From NCBI RefSeq assembly GCF_035666175.1, contig NZ_CP142016.1, positions 2,232,001 through 2,296,000 of the forward strand: a stretch of DNA of 64,000 nucleotides. The letters run 5' to 3'. How positions within the stretch are numbered: position 1 is the first letter of the stretch; each line of letters starts with the position of its first letter. Both the position numbers and the translations under genes were made by a program. The DNA comes from Riemerella anatipestifer. Lineage in GTDB: Bacteria > Bacteroidota > Bacteroidia > Flavobacteriales > Weeksellaceae. Positions 25,864-34,507 of the stretch are shown here, piece by piece. Below the pieces are notes generated by a model. It was given only the letters and a program-made list of their open reading frames with translations. It did no database searches and was not told where the DNA came from.

Positions 25864-27038
25864 TGATTAACGGGAGTCATACCAATACTATAGCCTCAAA
25901 TATCAGAAATTATAGAGGGGTTAACTCATCAATTACAACAAACCCTGATGTTGTTGATTTAGGAGATGTTATGGGAGTGAGGGCAAGTGTGGATTTAGGT
26001 ATGGAAACGAGTTCTCAGTCAAACAGCTCTAATGTTTCAACCGTTACAACTACAACAGCTAAGAGTATAATGGGAGGTGCCTTTGGAGCAACCTCATTTT
26101 CTGTAGGAAAAGTAAATACCATAAGAGGATCTGCTATTTATTCGAATAGCTACCAAGGTGGGGAAGTAGGAAGAATGAACGCTTTAAACACATCCACTAA
26201 AATGAAGCGAGGAGGAAAAGCTGATGTTATGGAAGGGATAATTAATGAGGTGTACACTCAGCTAGCTGACAGCGGAAGTTATGCATCGTCATCAGTAAGA
26301 GCAGTAGCTGGATTAAGAAATATGGTATTTATTAATGATAATATAACTGTAACAGACGGAGGTGCCTCTGCTAGATTTGATGTTACTTTTGGCAATAATA
26401 CAACTGCCCCCTCTTTTGCAGGGCTTTTTTATATGCTAAAGATGGATGGTAACGCAGAGGTTGGTAGATTGTATGGAAGCAGATTAAATACTGAGATTGC
26501 TACAACAGCTAAAGTAACAGATATGTACGGTATCTATTTGGATAATGTAAAGGTAGGAGCCGATAAGAATTATGCTATTTATACCAATGCAGGAAAAGTT
26601 CGTTTTGGGGATAATGTAGGTATAGGGGTAGATGCTCCAGCAGAAAAATTAGAGGTTGCGGGTAATGTTAAAGCAACAGGCTTTATTGGCTCTAATGCTT
26701 CTATCTTCCCAGACTATGTGTTCCAAAAATATTATACAGGTACTTCTAGTATCAAAGCAGATTATAACTTTAAAACCCTAAGCCAAGTAGAAGATTTTGT
26801 AAAAACTAATGGGCATTTACCAGGGTATCAATCTGCAGAAGCTATCAAAAAACAAGGTTATATAGACCTTATGGCAACTCAACTCACCAATGTGGAGAAG
26901 ATAGAGGAACTTTATCTGCATAGCATAGAGCAAGACAAAGCCCTAAAAGCTAAAGATACTATTATTAAAGAACTGAAATCAGAAGTTTCTAACTTAGAAG
27001 CTCGTTTGCAGAAGCTAGAAGCTTTATTAGTAAAATAG
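25863..27038 (+). CDS. Surface protein of cassette 2, 3' part after the frameshift
   Basis: This frame has 391 residues from its first ATG, which overlaps the stop of the upstream frame by one base, but it is open back to the shift site. It has no signal peptide of its own, so alone it would stay in the cytoplasm. It carries 'NVGIGVDAPAEKLEVAGNVK' and the end 'PDYVFQKYYTGTSSIKADY', 'FVKTNGHLPGYQSAEAI' and a C-terminal coiled coil, almost identical to cassette 3. Joined in frame with 25186, the protein would be about 617 residues, close to the 628 of cassette 3. Confidence 0.65.
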   Translation: MINGSHTNTIASNIRNYRGVNSSITTNPDVVDLGDVMGVRASVDLGMETSSQSNSSNVSTVTTTTAKSIMGGAFGATSFSVGKVNTIRGSAIYSNSYQGGEVGRMNALNTSTKMKRGGKADVMEGIINEVYTQLADSGSYASSSVRAVAGLRNMVFINDNITVTDGGASARFDVTFGNNTTAPSFAGLFYMLKMDGNAEVGRLYGSRLNTEIATTAKVTDMYGIYLDNVKVGADKNYAIYTNAGKVRFGDNVGIGVDAPAEKLEVAGNVKATGFIGSNASIFPDYVFQKYYTGTSSIKADYNFKTLSQVEDFVKTNGHLPGYQSAEAIKKQGYIDLMATQLTNVEKIEELYLHSIEQDKALKAKDTIIKELKSEVSNLEARLQKLEALLVK

Positions 27039-27048
27039 TTTAATCTTT

Positions 27049-27082
27049 CCCCATTGTGATAGGTGTCGCAATGGGGCTTTTT
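27049..27082 (+). terminator. Terminator-like hairpin inside cassette 2
   Basis: The arms CCCCATTG (27049-27056) and CAATGGGG (27069-27076) are followed by CTTTTTTT. It separates the surface gene from the HU-DUF4469 gene and may reduce read-through. The same hairpin is at 55301 in cassette 3 and is missing from cassette 1. Confidence 0.6.
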
Positions 27083-27137
27083 TATACTTCACAAAGTATT
27101 ATAAACATCTAACACTAACATCAAAAATTTATACATT

Positions 27138-27857
27138 ATGAATACACTAAAAGCGTGGTTGCGTCCTAACCTACTCACGAAAGACGACCCTAACGATTTT
27201 GTAGCCGTGCCACTTCTAGGTGGTAGCCTTGGCATTACAGAAATCGTAGAAGCCCTTAAAAAAGAGGGTATGGAGATACAAACCGAAACCGCAGTAGATA
27301 TTATTACTCGTTTTAATCGTAAAGCCTCAGAGTTGGTACTCAATGGGTATAGTGTAAATACAGGGCTGGTGTATATGCGTCCTGCCATTAAGGGGGTGTT
27401 TTACGACAAGACTTGGGATAAAGAGAAGCATTCCGTTTATGTAAATGTAAACCAAGGTCTAGACCTTGGAAAAGCGGTAGCAGACACCAAGGTAGAAATC
27501 CTAGGCGAACAGTCTAGCCCAATGAGTGTGTTCAGCATCACCGATAAAGCCACTGGTAAAGCAGACGGCACTCTTACCAAAGGTAAGAATGCCGAAATCA
27601 AAGGCACTTACATTAAAATAGACGGCGATAATCCTAAAAATGGTATCGTCTTCAAAAACCTAGACAACCAAAATGAGGTTAAGTTGGCTAAAGATAATAT
27701 TGTGCTTAACGAGCCATCAAGGTTACTCATTCTTGTGCCTTCGGATTTAGAAGCGGGTAATTATGAGCTAAGCCTCACCACGCAGTACAGCAATGGTAAA
27801 ACAGTACTTAAAGAACCAAGAACAGAGGTATTATCTACCCCTATAGTAATTGGTTAA
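27138..27857 (+). CDS. HU-like DNA-binding/DUF4469 domain protein, cassette 2
   Basis: The protein is 239 residues and differs from the cassette 1 copy at only about a dozen positions, for example 'EIVEAL' for 'EIVNAL' and 'KLAKDNIVL' for 'KLLAEHIVL'. The HU-like half comes first and the Ig-like DUF4469 half second. It lies 99 nt after the surface gene, behind a terminator-like hairpin. No signal peptide is seen. The role is unknown. Confidence 0.85.
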   Translation: MNTLKAWLRPNLLTKDDPNDFVAVPLLGGSLGITEIVEALKKEGMEIQTETAVDIITRFNRKASELVLNGYSVNTGLVYMRPAIKGVFYDKTWDKEKHSVYVNVNQGLDLGKAVADTKVEILGEQSSPMSVFSITDKATGKADGTLTKGKNAEIKGTYIKIDGDNPKNGIVFKNLDNQNEVKLAKDNIVLNEPSRLLILVPSDLEAGNYELSLTTQYSNGKTVLKEPRTEVLSTPIVIG

Positions 27858-27870
27858 TTAAAGGTCATAA

Positions 27871-27904
27871 AAAAAACGGAACTCAAATTTGAGTTCCGTT
27901 TTTT
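27871..27904 (+). terminator. Terminator at the end of cassette 2
   Basis: A6-CGGAACTCAAA followed by its exact complement TTTGAGTTCCG-T6 gives a near-perfect palindrome with a T-tract, 13 nt after the HU-DUF4469 stop. Confidence 0.75.
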
Positions 27905-27905
27905 A

Positions 27906-27943
27906 GCAGTTCGCCTCTGCTCGTACGAGCAGAGGCGAACTGC
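27906..27943. repeat. Perfect 38-nt palindrome with CTCGTACGAG core (copy 2)
   Basis: The half-site GCAGTTCGCCTCTGCTCGT is followed by its exact complement. It matches the palindrome at 3612-3647 and is extended by one pair. Confidence 0.75.
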
Positions 27944-27952
27944 CTTATCTAG

Positions 27953-27988
27953 CAGAGGTGTTCTGCTCGGTAAAGCAGAACACCTCTG
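27953..27988. repeat. Cassette-end inverted repeat with CGGTAA loop (copy 2)
   Basis: The 15-nt arms CAGAGGTGTTCTGCT and AGCAGAACACCTCTG pair perfectly around CGGTAA. This is the reverse-orientation partner of 3566-3601. Confidence 0.7.
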
Positions 27989-28054
27989 ACAGTAGGGATA
28001 ATTCTATAAGAAATACTTCTACAAAATAAGGCTACCCCAAAGGTAGCCTTTATT

Positions 28055-28378
28055 TTAGTTTATCTCAATGGTTTTTACCATTTTTCTATTGGTTTCCCAT
28101 TCGGAGAATTGGTTGAGCTCTTTCATTAGGAGCGGAAGCACTAAAGCCAAAATACCCAAGTCGTCCACAACACCAATAGCAGGTATAAAATCTGGTAAAA
28201 TGTCTATAGGCGAAATAATATAAACTAAGGCTATGGCAGGAAGTAAAACATTCTTAACCGAAGGTTTATACTGTTTGCTAATGATGGCTTTTATCATTCG
28301 TAAAAGTTCGGGCATTCTTCTTAAAAGCCCTTTATGCTGAAACAAAGCCAATCCTAAAAACTTTAATTTAGATTTCAT
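28055..28378 (-). CDS. YkvA family protein (DUF1232)
   Basis: The 107-residue protein carries the family signature 'YIISPIDILPDFIPAIGVVDD' in two parts: 'SPIDILPDFIPAIG' and the following Asp pair. A hydrophobic stretch before it and another after it suggest membrane attachment. The function of DUF1232 proteins is not established. It lies alone between cassette 2 and the thioredoxin-fold genes, with a hairpin terminator (arms AAGGCTACC / GGTAGCCTT, about 28027-28048) just downstream. Confidence 0.85.
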   Translation of the reverse strand: MKSKLKFLGLALFQHKGLLRRMPELLRMIKAIISKQYKPSVKNVLLPAIALVYIISPIDILPDFIPAIGVVDDLGILALVLPLLMKELNQFSEWETNRKMVKTIEIN

Positions 28379-28433
28379 TTTTTATATGATTAAATAATTC
28401 GGGAGCAGAGTACTCAAAATCCGTTCCAAAATA

Positions 28434-28991
28434 TTATTTGGCTATTGTTTCCACTAGCTGGTGTACATTGGTAGAATTCCAATCGTTGGCGGTATCGTCT
28501 TTTTCCACAATTCTCCCCGTTTTATCTATAATAAAAGTGGTAGGGAAGGATTTGGGCAGGAGCTTGTCCAAAATCGGACTTTGGGCAATATAGACAGGAG
28601 CGGTATAGTGGTTATCTGCTAGAAATTGCTTCACTTTTTCCTCGTCGTCTTGCATAGCGATAAGTACAAAACTCATTTTGTCGTTTTGTTTATCGTAGAG
28701 TTTTTGGATAGAGCCCCATTCTGCACGGCAAGGTGGGCACCAGCTTCCCCAAAAGTTAAGAAACAGCGTTTTACCTTTAAAATTTTTTAGATTGGTATCA
28801 GGTACATTCACGCCTTTTAGACTAATGTCAAACTCTTCATCAGTAATGAGTAAAGCATTGTCTAGCTTTTCTATGGCTGGTTTCATAAGAAGCTGACTCC
28901 TCACAAAATCTCCGAATTTAGGAAATAAAAATACCGACAATAGCAAGGCGGTAAGTAGTAAGAAAATGAAATTCTTTTTTAGAAAATTCAT
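28434..28991 (-). CDS. TlpA/ResA-like thioredoxin-fold protein
   Basis: The 185-residue protein has one N-terminal membrane anchor ('NFIFLLLTALLLSVFLF') and a periplasmic TlpA-type domain with the active site 'WGSWCPPCRAEW' (CxxC) and the cis-proline region 'SFPTTFIIDKTG'. It probably reduces or rearranges disulfides in the periplasm. It follows the gene at 29012 by 20 nt on the same strand and is probably the last gene of an aroC operon. Confidence 0.87.
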   Translation of the reverse strand: MNFLKKNFIFLLLTALLLSVFLFPKFGDFVRSQLLMKPAIEKLDNALLITDEEFDISLKGVNVPDTNLKNFKGKTLFLNFWGSWCPPCRAEWGSIQKLYDKQNDKMSFVLIAMQDDEEKVKQFLADNHYTAPVYIAQSPILDKLLPKSFPTTFIIDKTGRIVEKDDTANDWNSTNVHQLVETIAK

Positions 28992-29011
28992 AGCAGGTAT
29001 ATTTAATTAAA

Positions 29012-29575
29012 TTATAGCAGTTCTAAAATTTCGTTTAGGGCATCTTTACCTTTGTTTTTGGCGTAATAGACTTGCAAATCGTTGTAGAATTCCTCTTTAG
29101 AATAAGTTTCAGGAGAGGCTTTAAACTTTTCAAACAGCTCTACACCGTATTTAGGTCGAGGTCCCCAAGTTTTAATCACATTAAAGTTTTCATCTAAAAT
29201 TAAGACTTTTGGTATAGATCTGCCTCCGTTGGTTAAAAATTGGTCGATAAGGGAAGTGTCAGAATCTCTATAAAATAGTCTCACATCATTTCTACCTTCA
29301 AAAAAACGAGCCAATACAGGCACGAGCTGACTGGCATCTCCACACCAAGGCTCTGAAATAATGAGTATTTTACCATTGAATTTTTTGGTTTCCAAAGTTT
29401 TGGAATCTTCGTCTGTAGGTTTAAATGCCTTTAGCATACGGTTCATTCTTTGGAGTCCCAGTTCGTAGTAAGGCTTTTTCTCTGCCTCTTCTTCTGTTTT
29501 TGGGTGACCTATTCTGTGGTGAGTTTCTTCTAAATAAGCCTCAAAAGAAACGGCTTTGTCCCAATAGTTTTTCAT
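29012..29575 (-). CDS. Cytoplasmic thioredoxin-fold protein with a single active-site cysteine
   Basis: The 187-residue protein has no signal peptide. The motif 'SEPWCGDASQLVP' aligns with thioredoxin CxxC sites but keeps only the first Cys. 'GGRSIPKVLILDENFNVIKT' fits the cis-proline strand. This matches the bacterial thioredoxin_9-like group of unknown role. It cannot act as a normal dithiol oxidoreductase. It starts 2 nt after aroC and lies before the tlpA-like gene. Confidence 0.75.
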   Translation of the reverse strand: MKNYWDKAVSFEAYLEETHHRIGHPKTEEEAEKKPYYELGLQRMNRMLKAFKPTDEDSKTLETKKFNGKILIISEPWCGDASQLVPVLARFFEGRNDVRLFYRDSDTSLIDQFLTNGGRSIPKVLILDENFNVIKTWGPRPKYGVELFEKFKASPETYSKEEFYNDLQVYYAKNKGKDALNEILELL

Positions 29576-29577
29576 AA

Positions 29578-30642
29578 CTACCGTCTTCTTATTTGGTTAA
29601 TTAAAAATAAATCGGCAAGTACAAAAGCGGTAAGATTTTCTACCACAGGTACTGCACGAGGAAGCACACAAGGGTCGTGTCTGCCTTTGCCTTCCACCGT
29701 TACTTTATTGCCTAGTTTATCCACGCTTTTTTGCGGTCTTAAAATGGTTGCTACAGGCTTAAAAGCCACACGGAAATAAATATCCATTCCGTTGGAAATA
29801 CCGCCTTGTATGCCGCCTGATAGATTGGTTTTGGTAGAAAAATCAGTATTGAATAAATCGTTGTGTTCTTTACCCGTCATAGCAGCTCCGCAAAACCCAC
29901 TGCCATACTCGAAGCCTTTAGCTGCATTGATGTTGAGCATCGCCTTAGCAAGTTCTGCCTGAAGTTTGCCAAATACAGGTTCGCCTATGCCTACAGGTAG
30001 ATTTTTAACCACACAAGTGATGGTGCCTCCTATAGTATTGCCTTCTTTTTTAATCTCTTTAATTCGGTCAATCATTTCCTTTGCAACATTCTCGTCTGGG
30101 CAACGAATTTCGTTGCTTTCTGTTTTAGAAAAATCCAAATCTTGGTAAGGTTTTTCACAAAATATATTTCCTACGGAAGACACATAGGCGTGTATTTCAA
30201 CCTCTTTAGGGAGAATGTTTTTTGCTAAAGCTCCAGCGGCTACCCAATTGATGGTTTCTCTAGCCGAGGATTTGCCTCCGCCACGGTGGTCTCTATGTCC
30301 GAATTTTTGGTCGTAAGTAAAATCGGCGTGGCTAGGGCGATAGGCAGATGCTAAGTGATCGTAATCTTTACTTTTTTGATTTTCATTTTCTATAATAAAG
30401 CCTATTGGAGTGCCTGTGGTTTTGCCTTCAAAAATACCAGACAGAAATTTCACCGTGTCGCTTTCCTTTCTTTGGGTTACAATGGCAGACTGCCCAGGTT
30501 TTCTTCTGTCTAATTCTTTCTGTACGGCGTCTAAATCTACTTCTATCCCCGCAGGAAAATTGGTGATGATGCCTCCGTAAGCTAAACCGTGACTTTCTCC
30601 AAAGGTATTCAAAGAAAGAAAATTACCTAATTGATTATGCAT
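29578..30642 (-). CDS. aroC: Chorismate synthase
   Basis: The 354-residue enzyme has the family motifs '[18 protein letters not shown]', '[17 protein letters not shown]' and '[10 protein letters not shown]'. It converts EPSP to chorismate with reduced FMN as cofactor. It is the first gene of a three-gene minus-strand cluster with two thioredoxin-fold genes. Confidence 0.96.
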   Translation of the reverse strand: MHNQLGNFLSLNTFGESHGLAYGGIITNFPAGIEVDLDAVQKELDRRKPGQSAIVTQRKESDTVKFLSGIFEGKTTGTPIGFIIENENQKSKDYDHLASAYRPSHADFTYDQKFGHRDHRGGGKSSARETINWVAAGALAKNILPKEVEIHAYVSSVGNIFCEKPYQDLDFSKTESNEIRCPDENVAKEMIDRIKEIKKEGNTIGGTITCVVKNLPVGIGEPVFGKLQAELAKAMLNINAAKGFEYGSGFCGAAMTGKEHNDLFNTDFSTKTNLSGGIQGGISNGMDIYFRVAFKPVATILRPQKSVDKLGNKVTVEGKGRHDPCVLPRAVPVVENLTAFVLADLFLINQIRRR

Positions 30643-30683
30643 ATTGCAAAGTTAATATTTTATGAGGTTATAATTAAGGATAT

Positions 30684-31610
30684 TTATCCTTTGGCTAAAG
30701 ATTCAAACTCTACTAATACAGGAAAATGGTCGCTATAACCACCCAAATACCTCGTTCCAGAGTAGGTTCTGAAAGGTCTGTTTTTCATTTTATCCCAGTT
30801 TTTTATCTCGGTTGGGTTAAATACTTCCGCTTTTTTATAGGTTAGTCCGAAGGAAGTTTGAAAAAAATCTCTTGAAAACATAATTTGGTCAAATAGCAAT
30901 CCTTCTTTTTTGTGGTAAGTGGAGTAGTCCCCTAAATAATACAATGCCGAAAACGGATTGTGTAATAGCTCTAAAATACCCTCGTGGTAAGTAAACTGAA
31001 TGAGGTTGTCTTCGTTAGGGTTTTCATTAAAATCTCCCAATACGAGTACCGCTTCTTTATCTTTGATGATGATGTTTTCTATCAAAGCGTTGATGTTTTC
31101 TAAAATTTCATTTCGTTTAGGGAGGTTAATGTCTTGCTCTCTTTTGGAAGGTAGATGCATTACAAAACAATGGAATGTTTCTCCGTTATATTCTAATACA
31201 GAATGTAGAACATCTCTGGTGGTGTCTTCATAAAGTTCTCCTTGTTCGTTTTTCATTTCAAACTTAAACCTGATGGGTTCAGAGTGCTTCACCGTGATTT
31301 TGTTTTTATCGTAAAGAAGAGCGACATCTATGCCTCTTTCGTCAGGAGATTCGTAGTGCAGATAGTGATAGTTTCCACCAAAAACAGGTTTCGCTAATAA
31401 GTCTTCTAGCACTGTTTTATTTCCTATTTCGGCTAGTCCCACTAATATAGGAAGTGTGTTGTGGTATTGATTTATAAGTTCAAAAATGTGTGCTGTTTTA
31501 TGGAGTTTGTTGTGGTATTTGTAATTATCCCAATGAGGTAAATATGGTGTGTGTGGTGGAAAAAAAATTTCCACATTATAAAAAGCAACAATTTCTTTTT
31601 TTGTGTTCAT
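30684..31610 (-). CDS. Endonuclease/exonuclease/phosphatase family protein
   Basis: The 308-residue protein shows the EEP fold: 'AFYNVEIFF' near the start, the metal-binding Glu in 'GLAEIGNK', 'LVLGDFNENP' with the catalytic Asp and Asn, and 'GGYSDHFPVLVEF' with the final Asp-His. It has no signal peptide, so it is cytoplasmic. The substrate (DNA, or a phospho-compound) is not clear. It is 41 nt upstream of aroC on the same strand. Confidence 0.85.
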   Translation of the reverse strand: MNTKKEIVAFYNVEIFFPPHTPYLPHWDNYKYHNKLHKTAHIFELINQYHNTLPILVGLAEIGNKTVLEDLLAKPVFGGNYHYLHYESPDERGIDVALLYDKNKITVKHSEPIRFKFEMKNEQGELYEDTTRDVLHSVLEYNGETFHCFVMHLPSKREQDINLPKRNEILENINALIENIIIKDKEAVLVLGDFNENPNEDNLIQFTYHEGILELLHNPFSALYYLGDYSTYHKKEGLLFDQIMFSRDFFQTSFGLTYKKAEVFNPTEIKNWDKMKNRPFRTYSGTRYLGGYSDHFPVLVEFESLAKG

Positions 31611-31648
31611 TATTTAAAGACTTTAGTGGTCTTATGACTAAGTGAAAA

Positions 31649-31684
31649 GTTTAAAAAAGCCCTCAAATCATCGAGAGCTTTTTT
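31649..31684 (-). terminator. Terminator of the pepD gene
   Basis: On the minus strand, arms of the form AAAGCTCTC / GAGGGCTTTTTT with one G-U pair lie just after the pepD stop and end in a T6 tract. Confidence 0.55.
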
Positions 31685-31691
31685 AGTTTGA

Positions 31692-33134
31692 TTATTTCTT
31701 TTCTGGGATATTGGCTAAAATTTCTTTCAGAAACTTCCAAAACTTCTGTGTTGAAGAAATACTTGCTCTTTCATCAGGAGAGTGAGCTCCTTTGATGGTC
31801 GGTCCAAAGCTTACCATTTCCATTTTAGGGTAATTAGCACCAATAATTCCGCACTCTAGACCAGCGTGGCAAGCCACTACATTAGGTTTAGAATTAAATT
31901 CTCTTTGGTAGATTTCTTCCATTACTTTAATGATTTCAGCTCCTGGCTTTGGCTTCCATCCAGGATATGAACCACTGAATTTTACTTCCATTCCTACCAG
32001 TTCAAAACTTGCTCGGAGTTGGTTAGCTACTGCTAATTTGCTAGATTCCACAGATGAGCGAGAAAGGTTGAGGATTTGTAAAGCTCCATCTTTGAGTTCT
32101 ACTCTAGCGATATTATTAGAAGCTTCCACCAAATCTTCTACGTCTGGAGACATACGATAAACGCCATTGTGAGCAGCATTAAGGGCTAAAATGACATTAG
32201 TGCTATCTTCTACGCTTAGAGCGTTACCTTCTATATCACAAGATTCTATACTGATGTTTAAATCTTTTTCTAGTGTAGCAAATTCCTCTAATATTTCAGA
32301 CTTTAAAGTTTCAAATTCGGTAGAAAATACCTCTTTATTAGCGACTAAAACAGACACGCTGCCTTCTCTTGGGATAGCATTTCTAAGGCTTCCTGCGTCT
32401 ATACTTACTAATCTAGGTTCGTTATTAACGGCTAACATTAAGAATCTTGCCAAAATCTTGTTGGCGTTACCTAAACCTTTGTGTATATCCATTCCAGAGT
32501 GTCCACCTTTCAGCCCTTTTACGGTAATTCTGAAGCCATTTTCTGTTACTTTTTGAGTATTGTATTTTTGAGTGGCGGTAACATCTATTCCTCCAGCGCA
32601 ACCTATGTCAATCTCATCGTCTTCCTCTGTATCTAGGTTGAGGAGAATCTCTCCATTCAGAGTGTTAGGCTCTAGCCCAAACGCTCCAGTCATACCTGTT
32701 TCTTCATCTATTGTAAATAGGGCTTCTAATGCAGGGTGAGCAATATCTGTACTTTCTAGGATACTCATCATTGCAGCAACGCCTAGTCCATTATCTGCTC
32801 CTAGAGTCGTGCCTTTGGCTCTTACCCAATCACCATCTACATACATTTCAATCCCTTGGTTGTCAAAATCAAAATTAACATCGTTGTTTTTTTGACAAAC
32901 CATATCTAAGTGAGATTGGAGTACAATAGGTTGTCTGTGCTCCATACCTTGTGTGGCAGGCTTTCTAATAATAACATTTCCTGTTTTATCTACAGAAGTT
33001 TCTAAGCCTAAGTTTTCTCCAAAATTTTTGATGAAATTTATAACTCTTTCCTCCTTTTTTGAAGGTCTAGGGACTGCATTAAGAGCAGAGAAGTTTTTCC
33101 AAATTATTTGTGGTTCTATTTGTGATAAACTCAT
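31692..33134 (-). CDS. pepD: Cytosol non-specific (aminoacyl-histidine) dipeptidase
   Basis: The 480-residue M20 peptidase has the metal-binding motifs 'LQSHLDMVC', 'TTLGADNGLGVAAMM' and 'FTIDEETGMTG', the order expected for PepD. It cleaves dipeptides with two bound zinc ions in the cytoplasm. It begins about 90 nt after the AlgH gene stop on the same strand and has its own terminator. Confidence 0.94.
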   Translation of the reverse strand: MSLSQIEPQIIWKNFSALNAVPRPSKKEERVINFIKNFGENLGLETSVDKTGNVIIRKPATQGMEHRQPIVLQSHLDMVCQKNNDVNFDFDNQGIEMYVDGDWVRAKGTTLGADNGLGVAAMMSILESTDIAHPALEALFTIDEETGMTGAFGLEPNTLNGEILLNLDTEEDDEIDIGCAGGIDVTATQKYNTQKVTENGFRITVKGLKGGHSGMDIHKGLGNANKILARFLMLAVNNEPRLVSIDAGSLRNAIPREGSVSVLVANKEVFSTEFETLKSEILEEFATLEKDLNISIESCDIEGNALSVEDSTNVILALNAAHNGVYRMSPDVEDLVEASNNIARVELKDGALQILNLSRSSVESSKLAVANQLRASFELVGMEVKFSGSYPGWKPKPGAEIIKVMEEIYQREFNSKPNVVACHAGLECGIIGANYPKMEMVSFGPTIKGAHSPDERASISSTQKFWKFLKEILANIPEKK

Positions 33135-33224
33135 AATTGATATATCTTTTTTTTATTTTTCCAAAGTTACAAAAAATCCGCTGATGTCTAGATGTTCTAG
33201 TTGAAAAGAGAAGATACCAAGCGA

Positions 33225-33773
33225 TTAATTCATAGAAACATCTTCGGGCGTGTTTGCCCAAATTAGGTGAAGCCCACCCAAATTTTCCATAATATTCTTC
33301 CAAAGAGTGTGGCTGAAACTTGCAGTTAAATCTACCTCATAGTTTTCTACAGGAATCCAATATTTATTCTCTATTTCTGTGTCCAATTGCATGGCTCCCC
33401 AACCAGAATAACCGTAAAATATTTTTATGTCCTCAGGGGCGATGGTTCCCATCATGATTGCACCGATGACTTTAGAGGCATTTTCTGTAAAGGTGTAACC
33501 TTCTGTAATCTTTTCGGTGTCTAGGGTAGGTTCGTTTCCTTTAATAATAAAAAACATTTGAGTAGTATCCACAGGACCACCTGAATAAACTTCTAAATTT
33601 GGTGATAAGGATTTTTGAAAATGATGACTTAACACGGGGTTTTTCTTGTTGAGGATAAGTCCAAACGCTCCTTCCTCGTCGTGATTGATGATTAAAACGA
33701 CCGAACGAGAAAATATATCCCCAGAAACATCAGGAGTAGAAATTAAAATTTTACCTTTGTAAGACCGATTCAT
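33225..33773 (-). CDS. YqgE/AlgH family protein
   Basis: The 182-residue protein has the family opening 'YKGKILISTPDVSGDIFSRSVVLIINHDEEGAFGLIL', visible here as 'LISTPDVSGDIFSRSV' and 'HDEEGAFGLILN', together with 'VYSGGPVD' and 'FYGYSGWGAMQLDTEI'. The molecular role of the family is not established. It diverges from pdxH with only 22 nt between the two start codons, so their promoters must overlap. Confidence 0.9.
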   Translation of the reverse strand: MNRSYKGKILISTPDVSGDIFSRSVVLIINHDEEGAFGLILNKKNPVLSHHFQKSLSPNLEVYSGGPVDTTQMFFIIKGNEPTLDTEKITEGYTFTENASKVIGAIMMGTIAPEDIKIFYGYSGWGAMQLDTEIENKYWIPVENYEVDLTASFSHTLWKNIMENLGGLHLIWANTPEDVSMN

Positions 33774-33795
33774 AACCCAAAAGTAAATAAAATTT

Positions 33796-34440
33796 ATGGA
33801 AAATCTGCACGATAAAAGAAAAGTTTATGATAAAGGTGCTTTGTTAGAAGAGCAAGTGAAATCTAACCCAATAGAGCAGTTTAGAGATTGGTTTTCTGAT
33901 GCTGAGGAACACCCTGCCATTGCTGAGGCTAATGCTATGAGTATTTCTACCATAGATAAAGACGGTTGTCCTAGAACGAGAATGGTACTGTTAAAGGCGT
34001 ACACTTGGGAAGGTTTTATTTTTTACACCAACTATGATAGCCAAAAAGGGAAAGCCATAGAGGAGCATCATAAGGCGTGTTTACACTTCTTTTATCCACC
34101 GCTGGAGCGTCAGATTATAATTAAAGCCAATATAGAACGCTTGGCGAAAAATTTAAGTGATGGTTACTTCCATTCTCGTCCTAGAGGGAGCCAGTTGGGA
34201 GCGGTAGTATCGCCACAAAGTCAAGTGATACCTGATAGAAATTTTCTAGAAAATAAACTTCAATTACTAGAAAAAGAACTAGAAGGAAAGGAAATCCCAA
34301 GACCCGAAAACTGGGGTGGCTACTTGGCAAAGCCTTACGAAATAGAGTTTTGGCAAGGAAGACCCAACAGGTTACACGATAGAATAGTCTATAAATTAAC
34401 TGATGATTTTGATTGGCAAATAGTTAGATTAGCACCTTAA
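33796..34440 (+). CDS. pdxH: Pyridoxamine 5'-phosphate oxidase
   Basis: At 214 residues this is normal PdxH length. Family motifs are 'ANAMSISTIDKDGCPRTRMVLLK', seen as 'DGCPRTRMVLLK', and 'SRPRGSQLGAVVSPQSQVI', 'GGYLAKPYEIEFWQGRPNRLHDR' in part, and 'WQIVRLAP' at the end. It uses FMN to form pyridoxal phosphate. It stands alone, divergent from the AlgH gene. Confidence 0.95.
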   Translation: MENLHDKRKVYDKGALLEEQVKSNPIEQFRDWFSDAEEHPAIAEANAMSISTIDKDGCPRTRMVLLKAYTWEGFIFYTNYDSQKGKAIEEHHKACLHFFYPPLERQIIIKANIERLAKNLSDGYFHSRPRGSQLGAVVSPQSQVIPDRNFLENKLQLLEKELEGKEIPRPENWGGYLAKPYEIEFWQGRPNRLHDRIVYKLTDDFDWQIVRLAP

Positions 34441-34445
34441 AAATT

Positions 34446-34476
34446 TTGAGAATCCAATCAAAATAGTGTAGATTTG
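34446..34476 (+). promoter_or_regulatory. Promoter of the DUF2891 gene
   Basis: TTG (34446-34448), a 20-nt spacer and TAGATTTG (34469-34476) match the Bacteroidetes consensus. The gene starts 31 nt downstream. Confidence 0.6.
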
Positions 34477-34507
34477 GCATTGTTAAGTATAATCAAAACT
34501 CAATTTT

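Noticed and set aside
29012-30642. Thioredoxin-fold genes as a dedicated redox partner system for chorismate synthase
   Set aside because: Only adjacency supports this. It is kept as a minor observation and not claimed as a function.
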